Below, piece by piece: positions 37,300-44,402 of a stretch of 64,000 nt of DNA (within the stretch, counting starts at the first letter, position 1; every line of letters starts with the position of its first letter). The notes under the pieces were generated by a model. That model searched no databases, was not told the origin of the DNA, and saw only the letters and a program-made list of their open reading frames with translations. The translations under genes and the position numbers were made by a program. The stretch comes from Giesbergeria anulus (GTDB taxonomy: Bacteria > Pseudomonadota > Gammaproteobacteria > Burkholderiales > Burkholderiaceae_C): the NCBI RefSeq assembly GCF_900111115.1, contig NZ_FOGD01000001.1, positions 738,910 to 802,909 of the forward strand. Reading direction: 5' to 3'.

Positions 37300-37391
37300 A
37301 ATAGGCCATATAGGCCACCTATTAGCCCTTGGAAATACCCAGCCTATTTCCTAAGTCATTGAAAACAATCAAATTTAATACCCGGCCTATT
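37300..37391. promoter_or_regulatory. AATAGGCC/GGCCTATT sites upstream of alpA
   Basis: Four related sites between the 263-aa gene and alpA: AATAGGCC (37,300), ATAGGCC (37,310), AGCCTATT (37,341) and GGCCTATT (37,384). The first two are direct and the last two inverted. The arrangement suggests cooperative binding by a regulator, possibly AlpA itself. Confidence 0.4.
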
Positions 37392-38178
37392 CTTTGAATT
37401 TCACTGGACGGCCTCGCGCCTTGTCAGGGTTAGCTACGGTGGCAATCCGTTCTATCGCCGGGATACCCAGTGCTGGGAAGTTTACGTTTAGGTATTCGAT
37501 CAGCCGGTTTCTAAAGGTATCAGCCGGGTTGCCATACCCGTTGAAGACGGCGCGGAATGCCATGTTTGCCGCGTCCAGTTCTTCTGGTAGGTCTGCCGGG
37601 TCGATATCTGGCGTGGGCGGTGCCACATCAGGGGCTGGGCTGGGTACTGGTGCCATGGTGGGTACAGTCGCCTTGCTAGGCACTGGTGCCGGGGTGGCAC
37701 CGATGGCTGGGTCTAGTGCTGGTGGCAGCGGAATAGGCCACCAATAACCATGTGCCTCGGCCCATTGCTTTAGGTCTTGTGCATCGAAGGCAAGGGACTT
37801 CTCAAGTCCATGGCCTCTACCATCCATTTCCATGCCTGTCGGCAGTAAATAGCCGTCATCGGCCGCTTGTTTCAATCCGGTTTGAATTGGGCCAAATATT
37901 GGCCATACTTCATCGGGTATTGCTCCCGTTTCTCCCATGGGGGGAATGCCAGCTATAGCAGCCGCAGCTTCGCACAACGTAAATCTACGAACCCCAGCAC
38001 AAGCCTTTGCCCAATCTGGAATGTGGCGCTCTGGGACGGTGGGTTCCGATGGCTGTTTCGCTACTCGGGATTCAAGGTCTAGACCGTGCTGCCTTAGAAG
38101 CTGAAAGACTTCGGCGCGACGGAAACCAATGAGGTAGTAATCAGGGTCTATGGCCATATCAGAAAGGGATATCGTCAT
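37387..38178 (-). CDS. Hypothetical protein (263 aa), element
   Basis: No family recognised. Residues ~1-150 contain a segment rich in aromatic and acidic residues (RRFTLCEAAAAIAGIPPMGE, which could be a helical domain with a conserved CEAAAAIAGI). Residues ~150-200 are a Pro/Ala/Val-rich linker (PAPVPSKATVPTMAPVP), and the C-terminal ~60 residues form another globular part ending in ARGRPVKFKE. The layout resembles small phage regulators with two domains joined by a flexible linker. An alternative start (38,157) lies one base after the stop of the preceding gene. It overlaps that gene by 20 bases if the first ATG is used. Confidence 0.55.
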   Translation of the reverse strand: MTISLSDMAIDPDYYLIGFRRAEVFQLLRQHGLDLESRVAKQPSEPTVPERHIPDWAKACAGVRRFTLCEAAAAIAGIPPMGETGAIPDEVWPIFGPIQTGLKQAADDGYLLPTGMEMDGRGHGLEKSLAFDAQDLKQWAEAHGYWWPIPLPPALDPAIGATPAPVPSKATVPTMAPVPSPAPDVAPPTPDIDPADLPEELDAANMAFRAVFNGYGNPADTFRNRLIEYLNVNFPALGIPAIERIATVANPDKARGRPVKFKE

Positions 38179-38458
38179 TGGCCCAACTAGGAACGGTCAC
38201 TTCTGTGTACTGTCCATGCACAGCAACACTCCTCAGCAGTCGCTCACCAATAGCTGAATCTGTCCCCCCAAAATACAGATCGCCATATTCCTGCCAAGGT
38301 ATATAGTCAAATTCGCCTAATCCTGAAAGCGTAGTGTGCAAAAACTGCGCCGCATCCTGCAATGTGCAGCCGTCGTGTTTAACGATGGTTTCCAGCAGTT
38401 CATGCAGGCTGATAAATGCAGTCTTCCGCTCGTGTAGCTTGGCAGCAATGATGCTCAT
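38159..38458 (-). CDS. Hypothetical protein (99 aa), element
   Basis: No family recognised. Small acidic protein (KTAFISLHELLETIVKHDG, QDAAQFLHTTLSGLGEFDY) ending in the acidic/hydrophobic tip NDDIPF, which looks like the DDIPF SSB tail. That ending is notable, because it could let the protein contact SSB-binding partners. GGGGGA lies upstream of the ATG at 38,458. It is the first gene after the iteron-rich gap 38,459-39,006. Confidence 0.55.
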   Translation of the reverse strand: MSIIAAKLHERKTAFISLHELLETIVKHDGCTLQDAAQFLHTTLSGLGEFDYIPWQEYGDLYFGGTDSAIGERLLRSVAVHGQYTEVTVPSWANDDIPF

Positions 38459-38601
38459 GCGTCCCCCTGTGTCGCAAGCCCTGAAATGAGAAAGCGCCCC
38501 AGCCGGTCAGGGGTTCCGGCGTACCAGCGGGTAATTAGTCCGTGGCTTGGGGCGCTGGGGTCTATTGTGGCACGGGGGGCACGGCACCAGTGGGAAGGAC
38601 A

Positions 38602-38865
38602 CCAGCGCCAGCAAACAATGGCACAGCACGGGCTGGCAATACCAAGGTTTACCCAAAGTTTTGAGCGTGCGCAGTCCCCGGGAATGTCAAGGTTTAGATA
38701 AGGTTTTGGGTAGGGTGCCAGCGCCAGCGAACAATGGTACGGGCTGGCGCTGATGGTGGCAGCGGTAACCCCGGTAACCCCAAGTAACCCGGCTGGGGTT
38801 ACCGCATTTTTTGGGTGTTTTCCCTCTGTAGAAGGGGTGTAGTAACCCCAGTAACCCCGGTAACC
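38602..38865. repeat. Iteron-rich non-coding region (GTAACCCC array and longer repeats)
   Basis: The ~550-base gap 38,459-39,006 has no convincing gene. GTAACCCC occurs at 38,765, 38,774, 38,842 and 38,851, with shorter matches at 38,784 (GTAACCC) and 38,860 (GTAACC) and an inverted copy GGGGTTAC at 38,795; spacing is 9-10 bases within clusters. A longer direct repeat, CCAGCGCCAGC(A/G)AACAATGG, is at 38,602 and 38,718 (19/20 identical). CAAGGTTTA occurs twice between them. This is the promoter region of the 38,458 operon and may be a replication or regulatory locus. Confidence 0.65.
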
Positions 38866-38953
38866 TCTAAAAATACAAGTCGCGCGCGTTTGTTTTTTGT
38901 TCCCCCGCTTTCTGTTTCTAATCTGGCGCGCATTCCTGCCTATGGCGTCCTCA

Positions 38954-38987
38954 GAAAGCACAAACCCAGCGCAGTGGCCGGGCTGGT
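38954..38987 (-). terminator. Probable terminator after the integrase gene
   Basis: On the minus strand CCAGC-N10-GCTGG is followed by GTTTGTGCTTT, shortly after the integrase stop. The block resembles the terminator after SSB (31,935-31,962) over about 40 bases. Confidence 0.45.
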
Positions 38988-39006
38988 GGTGTGGAACTGG
39001 TGGGGG

Positions 39007-40254
39007 CTATGCAGCCTTGCTGTGCAGGGGGATGATGTCTGCACCCGTGCGCAGCCGGTCTAGGTAGTCAGCCCATGTTTGCATCATGGCGCGGCGCTGC
39101 TCCATGTATTCAGCACGGTCGTACGCACTACCAAGGGGGCCGCTTTTACCGTGGGCCAACTGCGCTTCCACCATGTTTGCATCTATGCCCGTCATCCGTT
39201 CGGCAAGCATGGTGCGGGCCATTGCCCGAAAGCCGTGCGCCACATGGTCATCGCTGCCAAAGTCCAAGCGCTTCAAGGCGGCATTGATGGTGTTGTCAGA
39301 CATTGGGCGCGAGGTAGAACGGGCACCGGGAAAGACATAGCGCCCGCTGCCTGTCAGGGGTTGTAGCGCCCTCAAGATGGTGATGGCTTGCTTGGCCAAC
39401 GGGAGGTAATGCGGTTTTCCGTTGACCTTTTCATGCCGGGTTCGCTTCATATCGGCTGGGGGTATGGTCAGCATGGCCTTGTCAAAGTCAATCCATGCCC
39501 ATTCCATCGCCCGGATGTTGCCGGGGCGCTGGAAAAACAAGGCGGCAAGCTGTAGCGCGGCCACGGTGGTGGGAAGTCCCGTGTAACCGTCGATGGCCCG
39601 CAACAGTGCCCCCACTTGCGCCGGTTCAGTGACCGCAGCAAAGTGCTTGGCTACATGGGGCTGCAATGCCCCCTTCAAGTCTGGTACCGGGTTTTGCTCT
39701 ATGCGGCCTGTCTGCACTGCATACCGGAACACCTGCCCCGCCATTTGTTGCAGGTCGTGGGCGGTGCTCAAGATGCCCTTGGCCTCTACCTTGCGCAAGG
39801 CGGCCAGCACGTCCTTGGCCTTGATTTTCTCCAGCGGCCTTGTCCCCAGCACGGGGAACAGATACAGCTCGTTCATGCGCAGCCATTTGTGTGCGTGGCT
39901 TTCGCTCCAGCTAGGAGCCTTGAGCTGGTGGAACTCACGCGCCACAGCCTCATAGGTGTTCGTGGCTGCCACTTTAGCGGCGTGCTTGTCCTCTTGCTTG
40001 GCGGTGCTGGGGTCTATGCCTTGGGCTAGTTGTTCCTTGGCGGTATCGCGGGCCTTGCGGGCTTGGGCCAGCGACACGGCAGGATAGACGCCTATATAGA
40101 GGGTCTTCTGTTTGTCGTGCATCCGGTAGGCCATGCGCCAGTATTTGCCCACTGCCTTGACGTGCAGGAACATCCCCCCGCCATCGCTGTATTTATCGCC
40201 AGCCGGTTTGCCGCTGTGCTTTACGTTCTTGATAAAAGTGTCGGTCAGTGCCAC
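39007..40254 (-). CDS. int: P4-type tyrosine recombinase/integrase
   Basis: Integrase of the element. The 415-residue product has the DUF4102 arm-binding N-terminus (ALTDTFIKNVKHSGKPAGDKYSDGGG), a core-binding domain (~95-190) and the catalytic domain with Arg in FFQRPGNIRAMEW, HxxR in VAHGFRAMARTML, His in LAHGKSG and the Tyr nucleophile in YDRAEYMEQRR. GTG at 40,254 is chosen because relatives begin there (VALTDTF); upstream codons to 40,323 run into the arm-site region. The gene starts 189 bases from attR, reads away from the tRNA and has arm-type repeats upstream. Confidence 0.93.
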   Translation of the reverse strand: MALTDTFIKNVKHSGKPAGDKYSDGGGMFLHVKAVGKYWRMAYRMHDKQKTLYIGVYPAVSLAQARKARDTAKEQLAQGIDPSTAKQEDKHAAKVAATNTYEAVAREFHQLKAPSWSESHAHKWLRMNELYLFPVLGTRPLEKIKAKDVLAALRKVEAKGILSTAHDLQQMAGQVFRYAVQTGRIEQNPVPDLKGALQPHVAKHFAAVTEPAQVGALLRAIDGYTGLPTTVAALQLAALFFQRPGNIRAMEWAWIDFDKAMLTIPPADMKRTRHEKVNGKPHYLPLAKQAITILRALQPLTGSGRYVFPGARSTSRPMSDNTINAALKRLDFGSDDHVAHGFRAMARTMLAERMTGIDANMVEAQLAHGKSGPLGSAYDRAEYMEQRRAMMQTWADYLDRLRTGADIIPLHSKAA

Positions 40255-40277
40255 GGTACGCCATCCCCATGAGTGCC

Positions 40278-40339
40278 TGTTGGTTCCTGTTGGTGCCACG
40301 GGTCTGAGGAACCAACAAAACAACCAACAATTTGTTGGT
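40278..40339. promoter_or_regulatory. Integrase arm-type sites, right end
   Basis: Five copies of ACCAACA or its complement TGTTGGT: 40,278, 40,288, 40,311, 40,323 and 40,333. They lie between the integrase start and attR. Two more copies are at the left end (30,246-30,264). Confidence 0.6.
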
Positions 40340-40373
40340 CTGTCATGGTGCCCTATGAAGTGACATGAGACAA

Positions 40374-40408
40374 CAAAAAAGCCCCTATGCCTATGAAGCA
40401 GGGGGCTT
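40374..40408 (-). terminator. Terminator supplied by the element to tRNA-Gly
   Basis: On the minus strand AAGCCCCC..GGGGCTT is followed by TTTTTTGTTGTC. It is inside the element, about 35 bases past the tRNA 3' end. Its form copies the displaced chromosomal terminator (30,145-30,178). Confidence 0.7.
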
Positions 40409-40442
40409 GTGATACGGTATGAAGTGGCTTGAAACGCTGGGG

Positions 40443-40462
40443 TGGAGCGGGTGAAGGGAATC
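40443..40462. repeat. attR: 20-bp 3' end of tRNA-Gly
   Basis: Identical to attL (30,188-30,207). It contains the CCA end and the T-arm part of the intact tRNA-Gly, so integration keeps the tRNA functional. Confidence 0.9.
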
Positions 40463-40516
40463 GAACCCTCGTATGAAGCTTGGGAAGCTGCCGTTCTACC
40501 ATTGAACTACACCCGC
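40443..40516 (-). tRNA. tRNA-Gly (anticodon CCC)
   Basis: A complete 74-base cloverleaf with encoded CCA: acceptor GCGGGTG/CACCCGC, D arm GTTCAATGGTAGAAC, anticodon loop TTCCCAA (CCC), T arm AGGGTTCGATTCCCT. One C-T mismatch is seen in the anticodon stem (GCAGC/GCTTC). The gene resembles E. coli glyU, a known integration target. Its 5' end is only 11 bases after the livM stop on the same strand. Confidence 0.93.
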
Positions 40517-40527
40517 GTAGCCTCCCA

Positions 40528-41802
40528 TTATACGGTGCTAGTGCTGGGCTTGATAGAAACAGTGTGCAAAACACGAGCCACTCTGCCACGGCACAACATC
40601 CAGCCCCCAAGGCCACACAAGCAGCACCCTACGGCCACCATCCAATGGCTAAGGCGGTTGGTATACAGCGCAACCCCAAAAAACTGCAACTGCGGCCCCA
40701 GCGTGGCCTGCTGTTGCCAGTGGTAAGCCAACTCTATAAAGGCGCAGCCGCCCAACAGCGCCAGCAACCCGGCCAAGGCTTGGAGTACATGCCAGCGCCC
40801 ACACAACCGCCATTGCCCCAAGACCAGCCAGCGCCATCCGGCCACCAGCACCGCAGCCAAGCCACCGGGAGCCAGCATCACCACGCCCATAAACACCAAC
40901 CCCAAATACAACAGCCAAGCCGCCGACAGCTCCGACCACCACACCAGCGTCAGCACCATGAGCACGGCACCCACAATAGGCCCGGCAAAAAATGCCGCCC
41001 CGCCCAAAAAGGTAAACAGCAAATAATGGCCCGAGCGTGCCATGCTAAAGCTGTCGGCTGCCGTCACCATCTCTAAGTGGATGGCCGCCAGTGCGCCCCC
41101 GATGCCCGCAAAAAAGCCTGCCATGATGAAGGCGATATGGCGCACACGCTGTGGGTTGTAGCCAATAAAGGCGACACGTTCTGGGTTGTCGCGCACCGCA
41201 TTCAACATGCGGCCCAACGGCGTTTGCGTCAGGCCCCACATTGCCAAAGTACACAGCAGGGCATAAGCGGCAATCAAGTAATAGACTTCTAGCGCTGGGC
41301 CAAAAGTGATACCCCACCACGGCGCACCATAAACCCGGTTGCTGCTGATGCCGCTCTCGCCACCAAACCATGCTGGAAACATCAGCGCCACAGCAGCTAC
41401 CAGCTCGCCCAAACCCAAAGTAATCATCGAGAACACCGTAGCCGATTGGCGCGTGGCGGCAAAGCCCAACACCGCAGCGCAAACCAGCCCAGCCAAGCCG
41501 CCCAGCAAAGGCACCAGCACCAGCGGCACCAACGGCCCGCCTTGGCTGGCGGCATTCATCACATGCACGGCCATAAAAGCCCCCAGGCCGGTATAGACGG
41601 CATGGCCAAAGCTCAACATACCGCCTTGCCCCAGCAAAATGTTGTAACTCAGGCAAATGATGATGAGCGTGCCCATCTGCGAACCCATGCTCAGGGCCAA
41701 ACTACTCTGGAAATACCAAGGCCAAGCCAGCGCCAGCAAGGCCAGCACCGCGCCACCAACCCAAGCCCTATAGCGCGCAAATAATGGCAAAGACAAAACC
41801 AT
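40528..41802 (-). CDS. livM: Branched-chain amino acid ABC transporter permease, LivM-like
   Basis: Inner-membrane permease of a HAAT-type importer. The 424-residue product has the LivM core (LSYNILLGQGGMLSFGHAVYTGLGAF near residue 60) and the EAA-like loop GMLNAVRDNPERVAFIGYNPQRVR. After residue ~310 there is an extra C-terminal region of about 100 residues with two more hydrophobic segments (LQALAGLLALLGGCAFIELAYH, MVAVGCCLCGLGGWMLCRG). ATG at 41,802 lies 4 bases after the livH stop. The matching ATPases are 14 kb downstream on the same strand. Confidence 0.88.
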   Translation of the reverse strand: MVLSLPLFARYRAWVGGAVLALLALAWPWYFQSSLALSMGSQMGTLIIICLSYNILLGQGGMLSFGHAVYTGLGAFMAVHVMNAASQGGPLVPLVLVPLLGGLAGLVCAAVLGFAATRQSATVFSMITLGLGELVAAVALMFPAWFGGESGISSNRVYGAPWWGITFGPALEVYYLIAAYALLCTLAMWGLTQTPLGRMLNAVRDNPERVAFIGYNPQRVRHIAFIMAGFFAGIGGALAAIHLEMVTAADSFSMARSGHYLLFTFLGGAAFFAGPIVGAVLMVLTLVWWSELSAAWLLYLGLVFMGVVMLAPGGLAAVLVAGWRWLVLGQWRLCGRWHVLQALAGLLALLGGCAFIELAYHWQQQATLGPQLQFFGVALYTNRLSHWMVAVGCCLCGLGGWMLCRGRVARVLHTVSIKPSTSTV

Positions 41803-41806
41803 CCCC

Positions 41807-42727
41807 TCAATCTTGGCGCTGGCCCAGCAGGCCCTGCGGGCGCAGCACCAACACCAGCACCAGCAACACATAGGGCAAGATGGGTGCCAGTTGCGCCACC
41901 GTCAGCTGCCCCAATGGCCCAGCGCCCCACAGCAACGATAGAGGGGTATCCATCGCTACTGCCAGCGTTTGCAACAGGCCAATCAATAAAGAGGCCCAGA
42001 AAGCACCGGCCAGCGAGCCAATACCACCCACCACCACCACGACAAAAATAATCGACCCGACCGAAGCGGCCATACCCGGCTCTGTGACATAAGTATTGCC
42101 ACCAATGACGCCCGCCAAGGCAGCCAAGGCACAACCACAGCCAAACACTAGCATCAAGACACGCGGGACGTTATGCCCCAGTGCCTGCACCATGTTGGGG
42201 TGCTCTAAAGCAGCTTGAATCACCAAGCCGATGCGACTGCGCGTGAGCAGCAACCACACCGAGGCCAACATCAGCAGAGCCACCAACATAATAAAAGCCC
42301 GTGATTTAGGAAACTGCACGCCATACAAGCTCAGTAGTGGCCCCTGCAAAGCAGGCGGCAGGGCATAGGGTACGGTAGAGCGGCCCCACAACAGTTGCAC
42401 CACTTCGAGCACCAGATACGAAAGCCCCCACGTCAGCAGCAACTCTGGCACATGGCCAAAGCGATGCACACGGCGCAAACAATAACGCTCCAACAGCGCC
42501 CCCAGCACCCCCACGGCCAAGGGGGCCAGCAGCAAAGCCCACCAAAAGCCCCACAGCGCTGAAAAGCTGTAGCCCACATACGCCCCCAGCATATAAAAGC
42601 TGGCGTGGGCAAAATTGAGCACCCCCATCAGGCTAAAAATCAGCGTGAGGCCAGCACTGAGCATGAACAGCAGCAGCCCATAGCTGATGCCATTGAGCAA
42701 CGATACCAACAGCCACTCCCAACCCAT
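41807..42727 (-). CDS. livH: Branched-chain amino acid ABC transporter permease, LivH-like
   Basis: Partner permease of livM. The 306-residue product has about eight hydrophobic segments and the LivH signatures NGISYGLLLFMLSAGLTLIF, MGVLNFAHASFYMLGAY and the cytoplasmic ALEHPNMVQALGHNVPRV loop, ending LVLRPQGLLGQR. It is the first gene of the livHM pair. No periplasmic binding protein gene lies upstream in the window, so substrate specificity (amino acids, urea or another amide) cannot be settled. Confidence 0.9.
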   Translation of the reverse strand: MGWEWLLVSLLNGISYGLLLFMLSAGLTLIFSLMGVLNFAHASFYMLGAYVGYSFSALWGFWWALLLAPLAVGVLGALLERYCLRRVHRFGHVPELLLTWGLSYLVLEVVQLLWGRSTVPYALPPALQGPLLSLYGVQFPKSRAFIMLVALLMLASVWLLLTRSRIGLVIQAALEHPNMVQALGHNVPRVLMLVFGCGCALAALAGVIGGNTYVTEPGMAASVGSIIFVVVVVGGIGSLAGAFWASLLIGLLQTLAVAMDTPLSLLWGAGPLGQLTVAQLAPILPYVLLVLVLVLRPQGLLGQRQD

Positions 42728-42911
42728 CAGTGGCGCTCCTTCGCGGGGCCACCAAAGCTATCGCCCAATCCATCCTTGATGGGTGGCATAAAAATAATAA
42801 AGATGAAGGTACAAATCAACATAGGCGGCAGGCATGTTAGCGGCTTGGCCCATGCACACACTTTAACCCTGCCCCCCTTGTGCCTGCCCTTGGGCAACGA
42901 CAATCGACGCC

Positions 42912-44402
42912 ATGAACCCATCTGCCGATAGTCCACCGCTGGCCGATGCAGGCTGGGTCTGGCACAACCGCTTTGCCAGCCTCAGCCCTGCCTTCTTTAC
43001 CCGTCTAGCCCCTACACCCTTGCCAGCCCCCTACTGGGTGGGCATCAGCCAAAGCACCGCACAACTGCTGGGGCTACAAGCTGACTGGCTACCATCTGAT
43101 GCTGCCCTGCACGCCTTCAGCGGCAATCTACCCTTGGCAGGCAGCGCACCACTGGCTAGCGTCTATAGCGGGCACCAGTTTGGCCACTGGGCCGGACAAC
43201 TGGGCGATGGCCGGGCTATCTGGTTGGGTGAAGTGCAAACCCCCACCGGGCACTTGGAATTGCAACTCAAAGGCAGCGGGCGCACCCCCTATTCGCGCGG
43301 AGGTGATGGCCGGGCAGTGCTGCGCTCCAGTATTCGTGAGTTTTTGTGCAGCGAGGCCATGCACGCACTGGGCATTCCCACCACCAGAGCGCTGTGCATC
43401 ACTGGCTCGCCTGAGCCGGTGTACCGCGAAACCCGCGAAACCGCCGCCGTCGTGACACGGGTTGCACCCAGTTTTATCCGCTTTGGGCACTTTGAACACT
43501 TTGCGGCCCGCCAACAATGGGATGAGCTGCGCCAACTGGCCGATTTTGTCATCGACCACTACTATCCCGATTGCAGACACAACGAGCACTTTGCTGGCAA
43601 CGCCTATGCTGCACTGCTTCATGTGGTGTGTCAACGCAGTGCCGCGTTGGTGGCGCAATGGCAGGCGATGGGCTTTTGCCACGGCGTCCTCAACACCGAC
43701 AACATGAGTATTTTGGGCCTGACACTCGATTACGGCCCGTTCCAATTTTTGGATGCGTTCGATCCCGGCCATATCTGCAACCACAGTGATAACCAAGGCC
43801 GCTATGCCTTCCACCGCCAGCCTGAGGTAGTGCGCTGGAATCTCTACCGGCTAGGGCAGGCACTGCAACCGCTGATCGGTGATCCGGCCATTGCCGAAGC
43901 CGCCTTGGCAGGCTACCACCAGCAGTTTAGCGACGCGTTCTTGCAACAGATGCGCGCCAAATTGGGCCTCTCTGTCCCTTGCAGTCAAGACACGGCATTG
44001 GTGGGCCAGTTGCTGCAATGGCTGGCGCAACAACGGGTGGATTACACAATCTTCTGGCACCGCCTGTCCGAAGCCGTGGCCCAAAACCACTTTGCTCCGG
44101 TGCGCGACCTGCTGCTCGACCCGGTAGATTTTGATGCTTGGTTGCCTACTTACCTTGCCCGGCTAGTCCCAGAAAACCGGGAGCAAGTGGCTGCTACGAT
44201 GCGGCAAACCAACCCGCGCTTTGTGCTGCGCAACCATCTGGCCGAAGAAACCATCGAGGCCGCGAAACTTGGCGACTTTTCTGTGCTCCAAAACTTACAG
44301 GCCGTGCTGGAACGCCCCTTCGACGCCCACCCAGACCATGCGGCATGGGCCGATTTTCCGCCCGCTTGGGCCTCTTCCATCTCCATCAGTTGCTCGTCAT
44401 GA
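42912..44402 (+). CDS. selO: Protein adenylyltransferase SelO (YdiU family)
   Basis: Pseudokinase-fold enzyme that transfers AMP to protein Ser/Thr/Tyr residues; in bacteria it is linked to redox homeostasis. The 496-residue product has the conserved [20 protein letters not shown], the ATP-site region [24 protein letters not shown], the [21 protein letters not shown] metal/catalytic loop, and the invariant C-terminal Cys in SISCSS. It overlaps msrB by 4 bases (ATGA). Confidence 0.95.
   Translation: MNPSADSPPLADAGWVWHNRFASLSPAFFTRLAPTPLPAPYWVGISQSTAQLLGLQADWLPSDAALHAFSGNLPLAGSAPLASVYSGHQFGHWAGQLGDGRAIWLGEVQTPTGHLELQLKGSGRTPYSRGGDGRAVLRSSIREFLCSEAMHALGIPTTRALCITGSPEPVYRETRETAAVVTRVAPSFIRFGHFEHFAARQQWDELRQLADFVIDHYYPDCRHNEHFAGNAYAALLHVVCQRSAALVAQWQAMGFCHGVLNTDNMSILGLTLDYGPFQFLDAFDPGHICNHSDNQGRYAFHRQPEVVRWNLYRLGQALQPLIGDPAIAEAALAGYHQQFSDAFLQQMRAKLGLSVPCSQDTALVGQLLQWLAQQRVDYTIFWHRLSEAVAQNHFAPVRDLLLDPVDFDAWLPTYLARLVPENREQVAATMRQTNPRFVLRNHLAEETIEAAKLGDFSVLQNLQAVLERPFDAHPDHAAWADFPPAWASSISISCSS

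Larger units (their letters stand above)
30188..40462. mobile_element. Integrated genetic element in tRNA-Gly(CCC), P4-like, about 10.3 kb
   Basis: Bounded by 20-bp direct repeats of the tRNA 3' end. The tyrosine integrase gene begins 189 bases from the tRNA copy, and arm-type repeats (ACCAACA) lie inside both ends. Gene content: integrase, an AlpA-like regulator, DUF3987 replication-type ATPase, SSB, a winged-helix protein, a DUF4160/DUF2442 pair and about nine small unknown genes. Almost all genes lie on the minus strand. No structural phage, terminase or conjugation gene is recognisable. The best reading is a P4-like satellite or an integrated replicon; a decayed prophage is less likely because the genes look intact and overlap cleanly. 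Confidence 0.85.

Noticed and set aside
38455-38961. Minus-strand open frame over the GTAACCCC array
   Set aside because: It encodes repetitive GYRGYWGYY-type sequence produced by the iterons and has no ribosome binding site; considered non-coding.
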